A DNA stretch of 64,000 nucleotides. It comes from Hydrogenobacter thermophilus TK-6 (GTDB lineage: Bacteria > Aquificota > Aquificia > Aquificales > Aquificaceae). Below are positions 1 through 8,062 of this stretch, piece by piece. Location: the NCBI RefSeq assembly GCF_000010785.1, contig NC_013799.1, positions 434,001-498,000 on the forward strand, given 5' to 3'. Both the position numbers and the translations under genes were made by a program. The notes beneath the pieces were generated by a model. It made no database searches. It saw nothing but the letters and a program-made list of their open reading frames with translations, and was not told where the DNA came from. How positions within the stretch are numbered: position 1 is the stretch's first letter; every line of letters begins with the position of its first letter.

Positions 1-504
1 GTACCCATAAACGCTCTTTTGTATCTTGAAAAAGTCATCAATACCGCCAGGGCGGATGCAAAAACCAGGGACTTTCTGAGGGCTTGTGAGCTGGCAATAA
101 TCAAGACCCTTGTGGTAAAAGACATAATTCCAGTAGGAGAGCTTTTCAAAAGAACTGACCTACACCTCACCAAGGAAGATGCTCCTCAGGAAGTTTCTCT
201 AAAAGACAAAGTTATCAATGAAGTGGAGAAAGCCTTTGGAGTTCTTGAAGCACAGAGGCTGAAAAACCTTGAGGCTAAGGAAGAGAAAGGTAGGATAACA
301 TTTTTGGTTCCGGAGAGTGAGGCAAAAACTATAGATATAAACAGGATAAAAACCAGATTCCCAGAAATAGACTTTGAGATCCTGTCTTCTTCTAAAGAGA
401 ATAAAGAGGAGCTTCCCGAGTTTTCAAAGAAGGTAAAAGACCTTTTTGGAGCTAAGGTTATAAAGCATGGAAAGGGCGATAAAGGCAAGGATACTTCTGG
501 TTAA
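1..504 (+). CDS. hypothetical protein, 5' end outside window
   Basis: The frame is open from base 1 and ends at a TAA at 502-504, giving 167 visible residues. A TTG at 19 could serve as a start, but the upstream codons (VPINALLYLEKV) read like ordinary protein, so the gene probably begins before the window. The visible part is highly charged: a helical N-terminal half, a short beta-like stretch (GRITFLVPES) near residue 100, and a Lys/Gly-rich tail. I do not recognise a family. It overlaps the next gene by 38 nt in a different frame, which suggests one operon. Confidence 0.6.
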   Translation, partial: VPINALLYLEKVINTARADAKTRDFLRACELAIIKTLVVKDIIPVGELFKRTDLHLTKEDAPQEVSLKDKVINEVEKAFGVLEAQRLKNLEAKEEKGRITFLVPESEAKTIDINRIKTRFPEIDFEILSSSKENKEELPEFSKKVKDLFGAKVIKHGKGDKGKDTSG

Positions 505-724
505 GGTACCACCTGAGCTTATAGGTATCTTTACATCCTTAATAGACGGCTCTGGAAGGAGGGCTATAGTGAGGACAAAAGAGTCCAAAGGGGACTTAGT
601 TTATCTTATAGCAACGCCGGACACTTACGAGGAGCTCATCTTTACTGTGGAGCAGATAAAGAAACACCTGCCTCAGGTGGAGATGCTCGGAGAGACAGAA
701 CCATCCGAGCTGGAAATTAACTAA
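467..724 (+). CDS. small DUF4911-like protein
   Basis: An 85-residue protein beginning at an ATG inside the 3' end of the preceding gene. The pattern KVPPELIGIFTSLIDG..RRAIVRT resembles DUF4911 proteins, small alpha/beta proteins of unknown function; this assignment is from memory of the family pattern only. A predicted ferredoxin-like order of strands and helices (LLVKV, helix, AIVRT, LVYLIA, helix) fits. The 38-nt overlap suggests translational coupling with the upstream gene. No Shine-Dalgarno is obvious, and other start codons in this frame are poor, so the N-terminus is uncertain. Confidence 0.6.
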   Translation: MERAIKARILLVKVPPELIGIFTSLIDGSGRRAIVRTKESKGDLVYLIATPDTYEELIFTVEQIKKHLPQVEMLGETEPSELEIN

Positions 725-780
725 AAAATCTTTAAAAAGCCTTTAGTAATTGAGAAAATTTCAAAGGATCTAAGGAAATA

Positions 781-807
781 ACCTCCTTATATTACCTTTC
801 AGGAGGT
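781..807 (+). promoter_or_regulatory. hairpin that can hide the Shine-Dalgarno of the transglutaminase gene
   Basis: ACCTCCT at 781-787 is the exact reverse complement of AGGAGGT at 801-807, the ribosome-binding site 6 nt before the ATG at 814. The loop is 13 nt. If transcribed together the two can pair and mask the site. There is no direct evidence that this controls translation. Confidence 0.4.
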
Positions 808-813
808 GCAGAC

Positions 814-1860
814 ATGGACAGGAGAGAGTTTTTGAGCTATACCTTCTGGGGGGCTTGTGGTCTTATCTCCTTACCCAGCATAATTTACGGAAGGAATACC
901 TACAGAACAAAGTTTTCTTATGCGGTAAATCTGCCCTATGAAGATGCTGTGAGGCTCTGGGTTCCTGTTCCCGAAAATACAAGCTATCAAAAACTTCTTC
1001 ATATGGAAGTGAAAACCAACGCCTCCTACTATGAGCTTACAGCAGACAGAGTTTATAACGCGCCCATCCTCTATGCTGAGTTCAAAGGGGGTAATGAAAA
1101 CAAAAGTCTTGAAGTTATATTTGATGTGGAATACACGGACAGAAGCGTAGATATGAGCAAACTTCCCAAGAATAATGGAAATATACCCGATGAAGTTGCT
1201 TTCTATTTGAAACCCACAGATCACGTACCAACTGATGGTATAGTGAAAGAGTATGCCGACAGGATTACTTCAGGAAAGAAGAGTCAGCTTGAGAAAGTGA
1301 AAGCTATATACGATTGGGTGGTGGAAAACACCTTCAGAGATCCCCAAGTGCAAGGTTGTGGTACAGGTGATGTTAAAAGTATGCTTGAAACCGGATACTT
1401 TGGTGGCAAGTGTACGGACATAAATTCTTTGTTTGTTGCATTATGCAGAGCGAGTGGTATACCCGCAAGGGAGGTATTTGGCATAAGGGTAAGGGCATCA
1501 TCTCTCTCTAAGGGTATATCTTCAGTAACAAAGGATGCTACAAAGGCACAGCACTGCAGAGCGGAATTCTATCTTGGTCAATGGGTACCTGCAGACCCAG
1601 CCGATGTCAGAAAGCTCATCCTTGAGGAGCGGCTATCTATTGACCATCCAAAAGTCAGACAGGTAAGGGAGTTTCTTTTTGGCAACTGGGATGCACACTG
1701 GGTAGCTTTCAACTCCGCGAGGGATTTTTCCTTAGAACCACCCCTTACGAGTGGTGAGAAGGTAAACGAGTTTATGTATCCCTTAGCTGAAGTAAAGGGG
1801 AAGCTCATAGATAAGTACAAGCTCACCTTTGAGTTATCCAAGTACACAATCCTTGCTTAG
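814..1860 (+). CDS. transglutaminase-like domain protein with Tat signal
   Basis: A 348-residue exported protein. The N-terminus MDRREFLSYTFWGACGLISLP has a twin-arginine motif (RREFL) followed by a hydrophobic stretch, so Tat export is likely; tatAABC genes lie at 58.3-59.7 kb. The C-terminal half carries the transglutaminase-like core: the nucleophile in GGKCTDINSLFVALCRASG, a His in QHCRAEFY and an Asp in PADPADV. This Cys-His-Asp order is the papain-like triad of the family. Such proteins act as peptidases or amidases; the substrate here is unknown. The start at 814 is fixed by AGGAGGT 6 nt upstream. It converges with purQ with a 4-nt overlap. Confidence 0.85.
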   Translation: MDRREFLSYTFWGACGLISLPSIIYGRNTYRTKFSYAVNLPYEDAVRLWVPVPENTSYQKLLHMEVKTNASYYELTADRVYNAPILYAEFKGGNENKSLEVIFDVEYTDRSVDMSKLPKNNGNIPDEVAFYLKPTDHVPTDGIVKEYADRITSGKKSQLEKVKAIYDWVVENTFRDPQVQGCGTGDVKSMLETGYFGGKCTDINSLFVALCRASGIPAREVFGIRVRASSLSKGISSVTKDATKAQHCRAEFYLGQWVPADPADVRKLILEERLSIDHPKVRQVREFLFGNWDAHWVAFNSARDFSLEPPLTSGEKVNEFMYPLAEVKGKLIDKYKLTFELSKYTILA

Positions 1861-2537
1861 CTTATTAAGGAGTACCAAAAGAGCAAACCGTCGTGAGACC
1901 CCAGGAGGTCTTCGCTGGCTCTTTCTGGGTGGGGCATAAGCCCAAAGACATTACCTTCCTTGTTGCATACACCTGCAATATTTCCCACAGAGCCGTTGGG
2001 ATTTGAAGAAGGTATTACATTGCCTTCTTTATCACAGTATCTTAACACTATCTGTTGGTTTCTTTCCATCTGTTGCAAAATGTCTTCTGGAACATAGTAT
2101 CTTCCTTCACCGTGAGCTATGGGAATGTTTAAAACCTCACCCTCTTCTATCTTTCTCGTGAAAGCAATGCGATTGTTTTCAACACGCAGGTACACATCTT
2201 TGCATACAAATCTGAGATTTTCGTTCTTTAGCAAAGCACCGGGAAGCAGATGAAGTTCTGTCAGGATCTGAAAGCCATTACATATACCTAACACTAAACC
2301 ACCCTTTTGAGCAAAATCCTGCACAGCTTTAGCTATGGGCGTTTTGCTGGCAAGAGCGCCAGCTCTTAGGTAATCACCAAAAGAAAAGCCACCCGGCAGT
2401 ATCACGCAGTCAAAACCCTCCAGCTTTTTCTGAGTGTATTCTACAAACTGTGCTTCCTGTCCTAAAATATCCTTTATTACATAGTAAACATCGTAATCGC
2501 AGTTGGAGCCAGGAAATACGCATATGGCAAACTTCAT
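1857..2537 (-). CDS. purQ: phosphoribosylformylglycinamidine synthase, glutaminase subunit PurQ
   Basis: A 226-residue class I glutamine amidotransferase that releases ammonia from glutamine for the FGAR to FGAM step of purine synthesis, acting with PurL and PurS in the cytoplasm. The nucleophile Cys86 lies in GICNGFQ, the N-terminal FPGSNCD loop is present, and the His-Glu pair of the triad is in MPHPERA near the C-terminus. The length is normal for the stand-alone subunit. It overlaps purS by 4 nt, so the two are translationally coupled; purL is not in the window. Confidence 0.96.
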   Translation of the reverse strand: MKFAICVFPGSNCDYDVYYVIKDILGQEAQFVEYTQKKLEGFDCVILPGGFSFGDYLRAGALASKTPIAKAVQDFAQKGGLVLGICNGFQILTELHLLPGALLKNENLRFVCKDVYLRVENNRIAFTRKIEEGEVLNIPIAHGEGRYYVPEDILQQMERNQQIVLRYCDKEGNVIPSSNPNGSVGNIAGVCNKEGNVFGLMPHPERASEDLLGSHDGLLFWYSLIS

Positions 2538-2746
2538 TCTATGGTATACTCCTCAATGAGGGTATTTACCAAAAAGCTCTCCACCAGCATCTTGATATCT
2601 GTGCCTTCTTCCACATCAAGGTCCACTACTTTACCCACCTTCACATCATTGACTTGGTATCCGTTTTCCAAAAGCATCTCTTTAATAGCTCTTCCTTCGG
2701 GGTCCAGCAGCCCCTTTTTGGGAAGTATCAGAACTCTCACCTTCAT
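2534..2746 (-). CDS. purS: phosphoribosylformylglycinamidine synthase subunit PurS
   Basis: A 70-residue protein with the PurS pattern: MKVRVLILPKKGLLDPEG, then GYQVNDVKVGKVVDL and a final amphipathic helix. PurS bridges PurQ and PurL in the three-part FGAM synthase. The first gene of a two-gene operon with purQ. The leader contains AAGAG a few bases before the ATG, a weak ribosome-binding site. Confidence 0.93.
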   Translation of the reverse strand: MKVRVLILPKKGLLDPEGRAIKEMLLENGYQVNDVKVGKVVDLDVEEGTDIKMLVESFLVNTLIEEYTIE

Positions 2747-3008
2747 GCTCTTATCATTATCTTACAGTATAAGACATAATGCAAGTATTAAAAGCAGGTA
2801 AGGAAGGTAAGAGAGCGAAGACTATCATTCCCTTACCTTCCTTAACAATCAGGAAAGAGCTTAAATACCGTCAAAACAGACAAAGCAAGAACAGAGATTA
2901 AAGGAAAGTTTTCAACTTCTTCAGACTGGCACACAGAAAAAACAGCTACTACATACCGCTTGCGGACACACTCAAGGTATATCAAAACGGTTCCTGTGGG
3001 GGGATGGT
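2747..3008. other. non-coding gap with a 13-bp perfect inverted repeat
   Basis: The longest gap in the window without a recognised gene. At 2799-2811 and 2832-2844 lie the two arms of an exact 13-bp inverted repeat (TAAGGAAGGTAAG and its complement) around a 20-nt loop. Read on the minus strand the second arm is followed by CCTGCTTTTAAT, so it could be a weak terminator for the minus-strand genes above. A minus-strand open frame across the gap does not look coding. No RNA gene was recognised. Confidence 0.5.
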
Positions 3009-3272
3009 TCAAGCATGTGCCTTGATGAGCATAAAGATCAATAAACCTACTGCTATAACTCCTGACAATATCCAAAAGTAAAGAGCAAGGTCGGGTTTTC
3101 TTACTTGTCTCTCTTTCTCAGTTTTTACACCTTCTTGTTTTGGCTTTTCTATTCTTTCCTCCCTATGTTGCAGTTTTTCAAATAGCTCACTGAGGCTGTC
3201 AAGTATACGATTTTCCTCTCTTTTTTCTCTTTTCCTGTCCTTCCTCATATAGTCTCTATCATAAAGACCCAT
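3009..3272 (-). CDS. small membrane-anchored coiled-coil protein, unknown function
   Basis: An 87-residue protein. Residues 8-55 are very rich in Lys, Arg and Glu and likely form a coiled coil; residues about 64-83 (YFWILSGVIAVGLLIFMLI) form one membrane segment at the C-terminus, so it is probably a tail-anchored protein facing the cytoplasm. No family was recognised. A TATAAT at 3279-3284 on the minus strand lies 6 nt before the ATG with no ribosome-binding site between, which suggests a leaderless message. Confidence 0.65.
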   Translation of the reverse strand: MGLYDRDYMRKDRKREKREENRILDSLSELFEKLQHREERIEKPKQEGVKTEKERQVRKPDLALYFWILSGVIAVGLLIFMLIKAHA

Positions 3273-3284
3273 AGGAATATTATA
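3273..3284 (-). promoter_or_regulatory. -10 hexamer 6 nt before an ATG (leaderless start)
   Basis: TATAAT (minus strand, 3284-3279), then ATTCCT, then the ATG at 3272. Transcription starting about 7 nt after a -10 box would begin at or next to the start codon. No convincing -35 element is visible. Confidence 0.55.
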
Positions 3285-3322
3285 TTGGCTTTAGGAAGTA
3301 TACCACTGAAAAAGATTATAGT

Positions 3323-3652
3323 TTATAGCTCAATACCTCTTATGTGTTCAATGTCTTTGCCCCTTATTATCAGAGCGTCCAGCCGTAGGCTTTCCGTGTG
3401 GCAAAGCGAAAGGTATTCCTCTATGCACCTTAAAAGTCTCTCCATCTTTATCCTGTCTATGCGCTCTGCGGGGTCTCCAAAACTTTTGGCTTTGGTTCCT
3501 TTTACCTCAACAAACACAAGGGTATCTCCATCCTTAGCTATTATGTCTATCTCCCCGCCTTTGCAGTAAAAGTTTCTGGCAAGTATCTGATAGCCAAGAG
3601 ACTCTAAATACTTGCACGCTATATCCTCAAACTCTTTCCCCTTCCTCGACAT
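3323..3652 (-). CDS. yraN: YraN/UPF0102 family endonuclease-like protein
   Basis: A 109-residue protein with the UPF0102 pattern: [20 protein letters not shown], the nuclease-like core GEIDIIAKDGDTLVFVEVK and a basic helix. The E-ID-x-EVK arrangement is that of the PD-(D/E)XK fold; enzymatic activity in the family is little studied. The start at 3652 is chosen because AGGAAG lies about 9 nt upstream and the protein then begins at the conserved region; an upstream ATG at 3670 would only add six residues. It overlaps the end of the kinase gene upstream by 26 nt. Confidence 0.88.
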   Translation of the reverse strand: MSRKGKEFEDIACKYLESLGYQILARNFYCKGGEIDIIAKDGDTLVFVEVKGTKAKSFGDPAERIDRIKMERLLRCIEEYLSLCHTESLRLDALIIRGKDIEHIRGIEL

Positions 3653-4577
3653 ATTCAATAACTTCCTCAATGCTTGGACTGGCAGTGCCGAGCTTACCTA
3701 CCACTATACCGGCACACACATTGGCAAGTTCGCAGGATATGTCCCAGTCAAAGCCTGCAACTCTGCACGCGGTAAGCACGGCTATAACTGTATCGCCTGC
3801 ACCGGTAACATCGTAAACTTGTCTGGCTCTTGCAGGGTAAAGACTTAGCCTGTTTTCAAACAGCGCTATACCTTTTGGACCAAGGGTGATGGCAAGCGCC
3901 TGCAGGCTTAGCTCCCTCTTTAGACCCCAACCAAGGTCTTCAAGAGTTTGAGCTTTGAACATCTGTCTGGCTTCTTTCTCATTGGGAGTCATCAGGTGCG
4001 CACCTTGATAAAGATGCACATTTTGGGGTCTTGGATCCACCGAGTAAAATTTACCTGTGGACTTTACTTTTTCTATCACTTCCTTGCACACAACTCCCTT
4101 TGCGTAGTCAGAGATAATAATACCATCCACATAAACCTCAAGCCTATCTAAGATTTTCCTGAGGTTCTCTCCTTGCACAGTCCTTGTGTTTTCTCTGTCT
4201 ATCCTTATGAGCTGTTGGGACATAGATATGACCCTGACCTTCTCCGTCGTAGGTCTGCTACTGTCTCTTACCGTCAGGTCCTGTATATCCCTCTCCCTCA
4301 AAAGTCCTTTTATCATGTGCATCCCGTAATCTTCCCCGGTGATACCTACCAAATAAGTTTTTACCCCCAGAGCGGAGAGGTTGCTCGCCACATTGCCCGC
4401 CCCTCCCAGTCTGAACTCCTCCCTCTCTACTTCCACAACAGGCACAGGCGCCTCCGGAGATATACGCTCTACCTTGCCAAACACATACCTGTCAAGTATC
4501 ACATCCCCCACCACAAGTATTTTTAGGCTTCTGAGCCTCTCAAATACTCTCAGGACTGTATCCTTGTCAAGTTTCAT
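3627..4577 (-). CDS. rfaE1: D-glycero-D-manno-heptose-7-phosphate kinase (HldE N-domain type)
   Basis: A 316-residue PfkB-family sugar kinase. The motif [14 protein letters not shown] followed by [17 protein letters not shown] is typical of the HldE/RfaE kinase domain, and DVTGAGDTV (256-264, with catalytic Asp262) is the PfkB signature. It phosphorylates heptose 7-phosphate at C1 on the way to ADP-heptose for the lipopolysaccharide core. The adenylyltransferase domain of the two-domain HldE is absent, so that step must be encoded elsewhere. It overlaps lysC upstream by 11 nt. Confidence 0.9.
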   Translation of the reverse strand: MKLDKDTVLRVFERLRSLKILVVGDVILDRYVFGKVERISPEAPVPVVEVEREEFRLGGAGNVASNLSALGVKTYLVGITGEDYGMHMIKGLLRERDIQDLTVRDSSRPTTEKVRVISMSQQLIRIDRENTRTVQGENLRKILDRLEVYVDGIIISDYAKGVVCKEVIEKVKSTGKFYSVDPRPQNVHLYQGAHLMTPNEKEARQMFKAQTLEDLGWGLKRELSLQALAITLGPKGIALFENRLSLYPARARQVYDVTGAGDTVIAVLTACRVAGFDWDISCELANVCAGIVVGKLGTASPSIEEVIEYVEEGERV

Positions 4578-5802
4578 TTATTACCTTTACCTCTTCTCCC
4601 TCCTCAATAAAAGCCGAGTGCAACTCTCTTACAGCTAGCTCCCCGTACTTGCTCTCTATAAGACATGATATCTTTATCTCAGAGGTGGATATTGCCATTA
4701 TGTTTATGTTGTTTCTGTATAGCACTTCAAACATCTTGGCAGCGGTGCCATAAGAGCTTTTCATACCTATACCTACCACGGAAATCTTTGCCACATGGTC
4801 ATCTCTTACCACTTCCTGAGCGCCTATATCGCCGGCTACCTTTCTAACTATACTTTCAGCCAGGTCGGCGTCCGTCTTATTCACCGTAAAGGACATGTCA
4901 GTATAACCCTGATGTGAAACATTCTGCACTATCATATCCACCACTATGTGGGCATCTCCAAGAGCTTTGAATATGCTGTAAGCTATGCCCGGCCTGTCAG
5001 GCACTCTAACCACCGTGATCCTTGACTCCTTCGTATCTAAGGTTATTGCCCTTACCGCCACTTTTTCCATAACTTCCTCCTCCGGCAGTATCCATGTCCC
5101 CTCTACATCAGAGAAGGAACTCCTAACATGTATTCTTACATTGTACTTCATGGCAAACTCTATACTTCTTGCCTGCATCACCTTTGCACCCAAAGAAGCC
5201 ATTTCCAGCATCTCTTCGTAAGATATGCGTGGTATTTTTCTGGCTTGGGGTACTATCCGGGGGTCCGCGGTGAAGACTCCTTCCACATCCGTGTATATCT
5301 CGCAGTCCGCACCCAGCGCATGAGCAAGAACAACCGCAGAAAGGTCAGAGCCACCCCTTCCCAGCGTGGTTATTTCCCAATCTTCCGTAACCCCCTGAAA
5401 ACCGGCAACCACAGGTATGTATCCCTCCTTTAAAAGGTTCTTTATCCTTTGAATGCCTACCTTTCTGACTCTTGCCTTTGTGTGTACATGGTCAGTTATG
5501 ATGGGTACCTGCCAACCGCACAAGCTCACCGCAGGATAACCAAGCTTATTCAGAGTTATGGCAAATAGGGCTATTGCTTGTTGTTCACCCGTAGATATGA
5601 GCATGTCAACTTCCCTTTCGGGCGGGAAATTATCCAGCTGTCTGGCAAGGTTTATAAGCCTGTCAGTCTCGCCAGCCATGGCGGAAGACACCACCACCAC
5701 CTTATAACCTTCTTTTACCTTTTCTATTACCTTTCTGGCTGCGTTTTCAATTCTTTCAAGACTTCCTACAGATGTACCACCGAACTTTATGACAAGGTGC
5801 AT
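4567..5802 (-). CDS. lysC: aspartate kinase
   Basis: A 411-residue aspartokinase catalysing the first step from aspartate to lysine, threonine and methionine. The N-terminal KFGGTSVGS motif (6-14), the [10 protein letters not shown] substrate loop and the [14 protein letters not shown] segment are all present. The last 150 residues form paired ACT domains ([20 protein letters not shown] and [15 protein letters not shown]), which normally bind lysine or threonine for feedback inhibition. A TAAAAT lies 7 nt before the ATG on the minus strand with no Shine-Dalgarno, so the mRNA is probably leaderless. Confidence 0.95.
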   Translation of the reverse strand: MHLVIKFGGTSVGSLERIENAARKVIEKVKEGYKVVVVSSAMAGETDRLINLARQLDNFPPEREVDMLISTGEQQAIALFAITLNKLGYPAVSLCGWQVPIITDHVHTKARVRKVGIQRIKNLLKEGYIPVVAGFQGVTEDWEITTLGRGGSDLSAVVLAHALGADCEIYTDVEGVFTADPRIVPQARKIPRISYEEMLEMASLGAKVMQARSIEFAMKYNVRIHVRSSFSDVEGTWILPEEEVMEKVAVRAITLDTKESRITVVRVPDRPGIAYSIFKALGDAHIVVDMIVQNVSHQGYTDMSFTVNKTDADLAESIVRKVAGDIGAQEVVRDDHVAKISVVGIGMKSSYGTAAKMFEVLYRNNINIMAISTSEIKISCLIESKYGELAVRELHSAFIEEGEEVKVINET

Positions 5803-5826
5803 CTTAAGTATTTTACACTAATCTGT
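5803..5826. promoter_or_regulatory. divergent leaderless promoter pair (lysC / dehydrogenase)
   Basis: Only 24 nt separate two divergent ATGs. On the minus strand TAAAAT ends 7 nt before lysC; on the plus strand TACACT at 5814-5819 ends 7 nt before the ATG at 5827. Neither gene has a Shine-Dalgarno sequence, and any -35 elements must lie inside the opposite gene. Confidence 0.6.
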
Positions 5827-6609
5827 ATGCGTATACTGCTGGTAGGAGTTGGTAATATGGGAAGGAAGTACCTGACAAAGATTACAGAGCTGGGACACAC
5901 GCCCATACTCTGCGATACGGACCCTGGCAAAAGGGTAAACGGTTTTTCCTTTTACTGTCATGTGGAGGAAGTAAAAGAGCAGGTGGATGCGGCTATAGTA
6001 GCCATAGAGCCATCCCAGCATGTTAAAGTTTCCAAACCCCTTTTAGAAATGGGTCTGCCTGTGCTCCTTGAAAAACCCCCAGCACTGAGCTACAGAGAGT
6101 TTCAGGAAATTGAGCCATACACACATCTTTACATATCAGAAATAGAAACCTTCTCCTCGTGTCTTAAATACTTTCCCGAGAAAGTGCAGAGCCTGAGTAT
6201 AGAGAGACTTGGAAGATCAAAGGGTTATGTATCACCCCTTTGGGACCTGGCGTGGCACGACCTGTACCTGCTCCAGCTGTTTTTTGAAAACATACGGATA
6301 ACGCAGGTAAAAACAGGCGAAGTTTGGGAGATTAATGGAGAGGTAGACCGTATCCCCTTTTCTCTTAAAGTTGCATGGGAGCATCCTGCACCTTCAAGAA
6401 AGTGGATAATAAACGAAGGTGAGCTAATCCTTGATTTGGCAAAAGAGGAGGTATGGGTAAAGGGAGAGCTTCTGCACAGTGAGCCAAGAGACAAGCTAAA
6501 GCTTATGATTCAAGCCTTTTTGAAGGATGAATTTAATCAAAGAAGCAGAGAAAGAGCTAAAAGAAATCTCTCACTCTTGGAGGAAGCTGAGAGCCTTCTC
6601 AGGACTTGA
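5827..6609 (+). CDS. Gfo/Idh/MocA-like NAD(P)-dependent dehydrogenase
   Basis: A 260-residue protein starting MRILLVGVGNMGRKYL, a Rossmann nucleotide-binding loop (GxGxxG). The LLEKPPAL segment matches the EKP motif of the Gfo/Idh/MocA family, and WHDLYLL carries a possible catalytic His. It is shorter than typical family members (330-400), with a reduced C-terminal domain. Substrate unknown. An upstream in-frame extension exists but lies over lysC and looks non-coding, and a -10 box sits 7 nt before this ATG. It converges with the sigma-54 activator, overlapping its 3' end by 39 nt. Confidence 0.75.
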   Translation: MRILLVGVGNMGRKYLTKITELGHTPILCDTDPGKRVNGFSFYCHVEEVKEQVDAAIVAIEPSQHVKVSKPLLEMGLPVLLEKPPALSYREFQEIEPYTHLYISEIETFSSCLKYFPEKVQSLSIERLGRSKGYVSPLWDLAWHDLYLLQLFFENIRITQVKTGEVWEINGEVDRIPFSLKVAWEHPAPSRKWIINEGELILDLAKEEVWVKGELLHSEPRDKLKLMIQAFLKDEFNQRSRERAKRNLSLLEEAESLLRT

Positions 6610-7932
6610 TGTTTTTTGGAGTATCCTCTTGAGGGTTATTCTGTTTATACCAAGCACTTTTGCTGTTCTTGAGTAATTCCTTCCAAGAAAGCTAAAAGCT
6701 TCACCCACAATAATCTTGGAGACCCTGTCCATAAGTCTGTAGTACAGGTTTCCCTCACCCTCCGTTAGAAGCCTTTTTACCTCCTCCTTTAGTGCATCTT
6801 CAAGATTTTCCTGTGAGTAATCTTGATGTTCTACTTCCAAATCTTCAGCTCTTAACACCTCCCCCTTGCACAAGGTTATGGCTCTCCTGAGGGCATTTTC
6901 AAGCTCCCTTACATTGCCAGGCCAGCTGTAAGTGAGGGCTTTTTTCAAAAAGCCTTCCGTATAACCCCTTATTCTCTTGCCTATTTCCTTGGAGAGGTTC
7001 CTCAGCATACAGTTTATCAGCAAAGGAATATCTTCCCTCCTGCTCCTAAGCGGTGGTATATGTATTTCCACAGCGCTTATCCGGTAGTAAAGGTCTTCTC
7101 TAAATAGCCCTTCTTTTACGAGCTTCTTTATATCCCTGTTGGTGGCGCAAACAAGTCTAAAATCGCAGTGAACTTCCTTCGTACTCCCAAGCCTTCTTAA
7201 CTTCTTCTCCTGAAGGACTCTCAAAAGCTTAGGCTGTATATGAAGAGGGAGGTCCCCTATTTCGTCAAGAAACAGCACACCACCTTTTGCTGATTCAATA
7301 AGCCCCTCCTTTGAGGAAAACGCTCCGGTGAAAGCTCCCTTCTCGTATCCAAAAAGCTCCGCCTCCAGCAGTTCTGGTGGTATAGCCGCGCAGTTAACTG
7401 CCACAAAGGGACCGTTCCACCTTTTGGAAGTCTTCCACAGAGCTTTGGCAAAAACCTCCTTACCTACGCCCGTCTCACCAAGAAGTAATACTGGCACATC
7501 AAGAGGTGCAGCCTTTCCTATCTTTAAAAGCACATCTCTCATCTTACCCTCAGGGTCTCCCACTATGGAGCAAAGCTCTTTACACAGCTCACCAGATAAA
7601 TTTTCCTCCTCAGGAAGTAAGATAACATCCCTTTCCCTTTCTAAACTCTCCAAACTTCTCAATAGCTCTTTCAGTTTATTGCTGCTGACTGGCTTAAAAA
7701 GCACATGGTAAAAGCCAAGACTCACAAGCTTTATGGTGTAGCCAGGTATCCTCTTACCTGTAACAGCTACAGCTATGTTTTCACCTTCAAGTAAGTCCGG
7801 AAGACAAGAGAGTCCTACGCTGTCTATGTCTACAATCACGAGGGATTTGGATATGTCCTCTGGCAGTTCTTCAACCCTTTCAAAGCCCTCAAGTCTAAAG
7901 TGTTGGTCTTTGGTGTACAGAAGCCTTTCCAT
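6571..7932 (-). CDS. sigma-54-dependent transcriptional activator, NtrC family
   Basis: A 453-residue enhancer-binding protein. Residues 1-90 resemble a receiver domain: a candidate phospho-acceptor Asp35 in VIVDID, Thr58 and Lys80 (KPV), but without the acidic pair of strand 1. The AAA+ domain has Walker A GETGVGK (152-158), the sigma-54 contact loop GAFTGA (199-204) and Walker B VLFLDEIGD. The C-terminus ends in a Fis-type helix-turn-helix (AKVLGINRITLKRIL). It is divergent from the sulfate-assimilation operon, whose start has a strong sigma-54 promoter, so it most likely activates that operon. Imperfect repeats in the shared gap may be its binding sites and could also control its own gene. 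Confidence 0.92.
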   Translation of the reverse strand: MERLLYTKDQHFRLEGFERVEELPEDISKSLVIVDIDSVGLSCLPDLLEGENIAVAVTGKRIPGYTIKLVSLGFYHVLFKPVSSNKLKELLRSLESLERERDVILLPEEENLSGELCKELCSIVGDPEGKMRDVLLKIGKAAPLDVPVLLLGETGVGKEVFAKALWKTSKRWNGPFVAVNCAAIPPELLEAELFGYEKGAFTGAFSSKEGLIESAKGGVLFLDEIGDLPLHIQPKLLRVLQEKKLRRLGSTKEVHCDFRLVCATNRDIKKLVKEGLFREDLYYRISAVEIHIPPLRSRREDIPLLINCMLRNLSKEIGKRIRGYTEGFLKKALTYSWPGNVRELENALRRAITLCKGEVLRAEDLEVEHQDYSQENLEDALKEEVKRLLTEGEGNLYYRLMDRVSKIIVGEAFSFLGRNYSRTAKVLGINRITLKRILQKTSSPEKALSFLQE

Positions 7933-7949
7933 GGTTTAAGAAATATACA

Positions 7950-7991
7950 GGTTGATTACCAAATATACATGATATAAATCAAGGTATAACC
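7950..7991. promoter_or_regulatory. candidate binding sites for the sigma-54 activator
   Basis: GGTTGATTACC (7950-7960) and GGTATAACC (7983-7991, whose reverse complement is GGTTATACC) are inverted relative to each other, with TTGATT (7952-7957) and AATCAA (7977-7982) forming a second inverted pair. They lie 33-74 nt upstream of the -24 element and directly before the activator's own start codon. This spacing is closer than usual for enhancer sites. Confidence 0.45.
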
Positions 7992-8022
7992 AATTTGCAG
8001 GCCTTTTATCTGCTCTTTTTCT

Positions 8023-8038
8023 TGGCACTTAGTTTGCA
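8023..8038 (+). promoter_or_regulatory. sigma-54 (-24/-12) promoter of the sulfate-assimilation operon
   Basis: TGGCAC-TTAGT-TTGCA matches the sigma-54 consensus TGGCAC-N5-TTGC at every defined position. The GG (8024-8025) and GC (8036-8037) doublets are 12 nt apart as required. The expected start of transcription, about 12 nt past the GC, lies near 8049, just before the ribosome-binding site GGAGG at 8051-8055. Confidence 0.88.
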
Positions 8039-8062
8039 TTGTATTGGACAGGAGGTAGCGCA

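Noticed and set aside
3002-3012. GGTTCAAGC resembling a tRNA T-loop
   Set aside because: No acceptor stem, anticodon arm or D-arm can be formed around it.
2842-3075. Minus-strand open frame of 77 codons across the gap below purS
   Set aside because: It overlaps the membrane-protein gene at 3009, has no ribosome-binding site or -10 box, and its composition is not protein-like.
5578-5826. 83-codon upstream extension of the dehydrogenase gene
   Set aside because: It lies over lysC on the other strand, reads as non-coding sequence, and the Rossmann start at 5827 has its own -10 box.
8039-8062. Upstream start for the fusion gene before 8063
   Set aside because: It would begin within the sigma-54 promoter region; the ATG at 8063 has a good AGGAGG.
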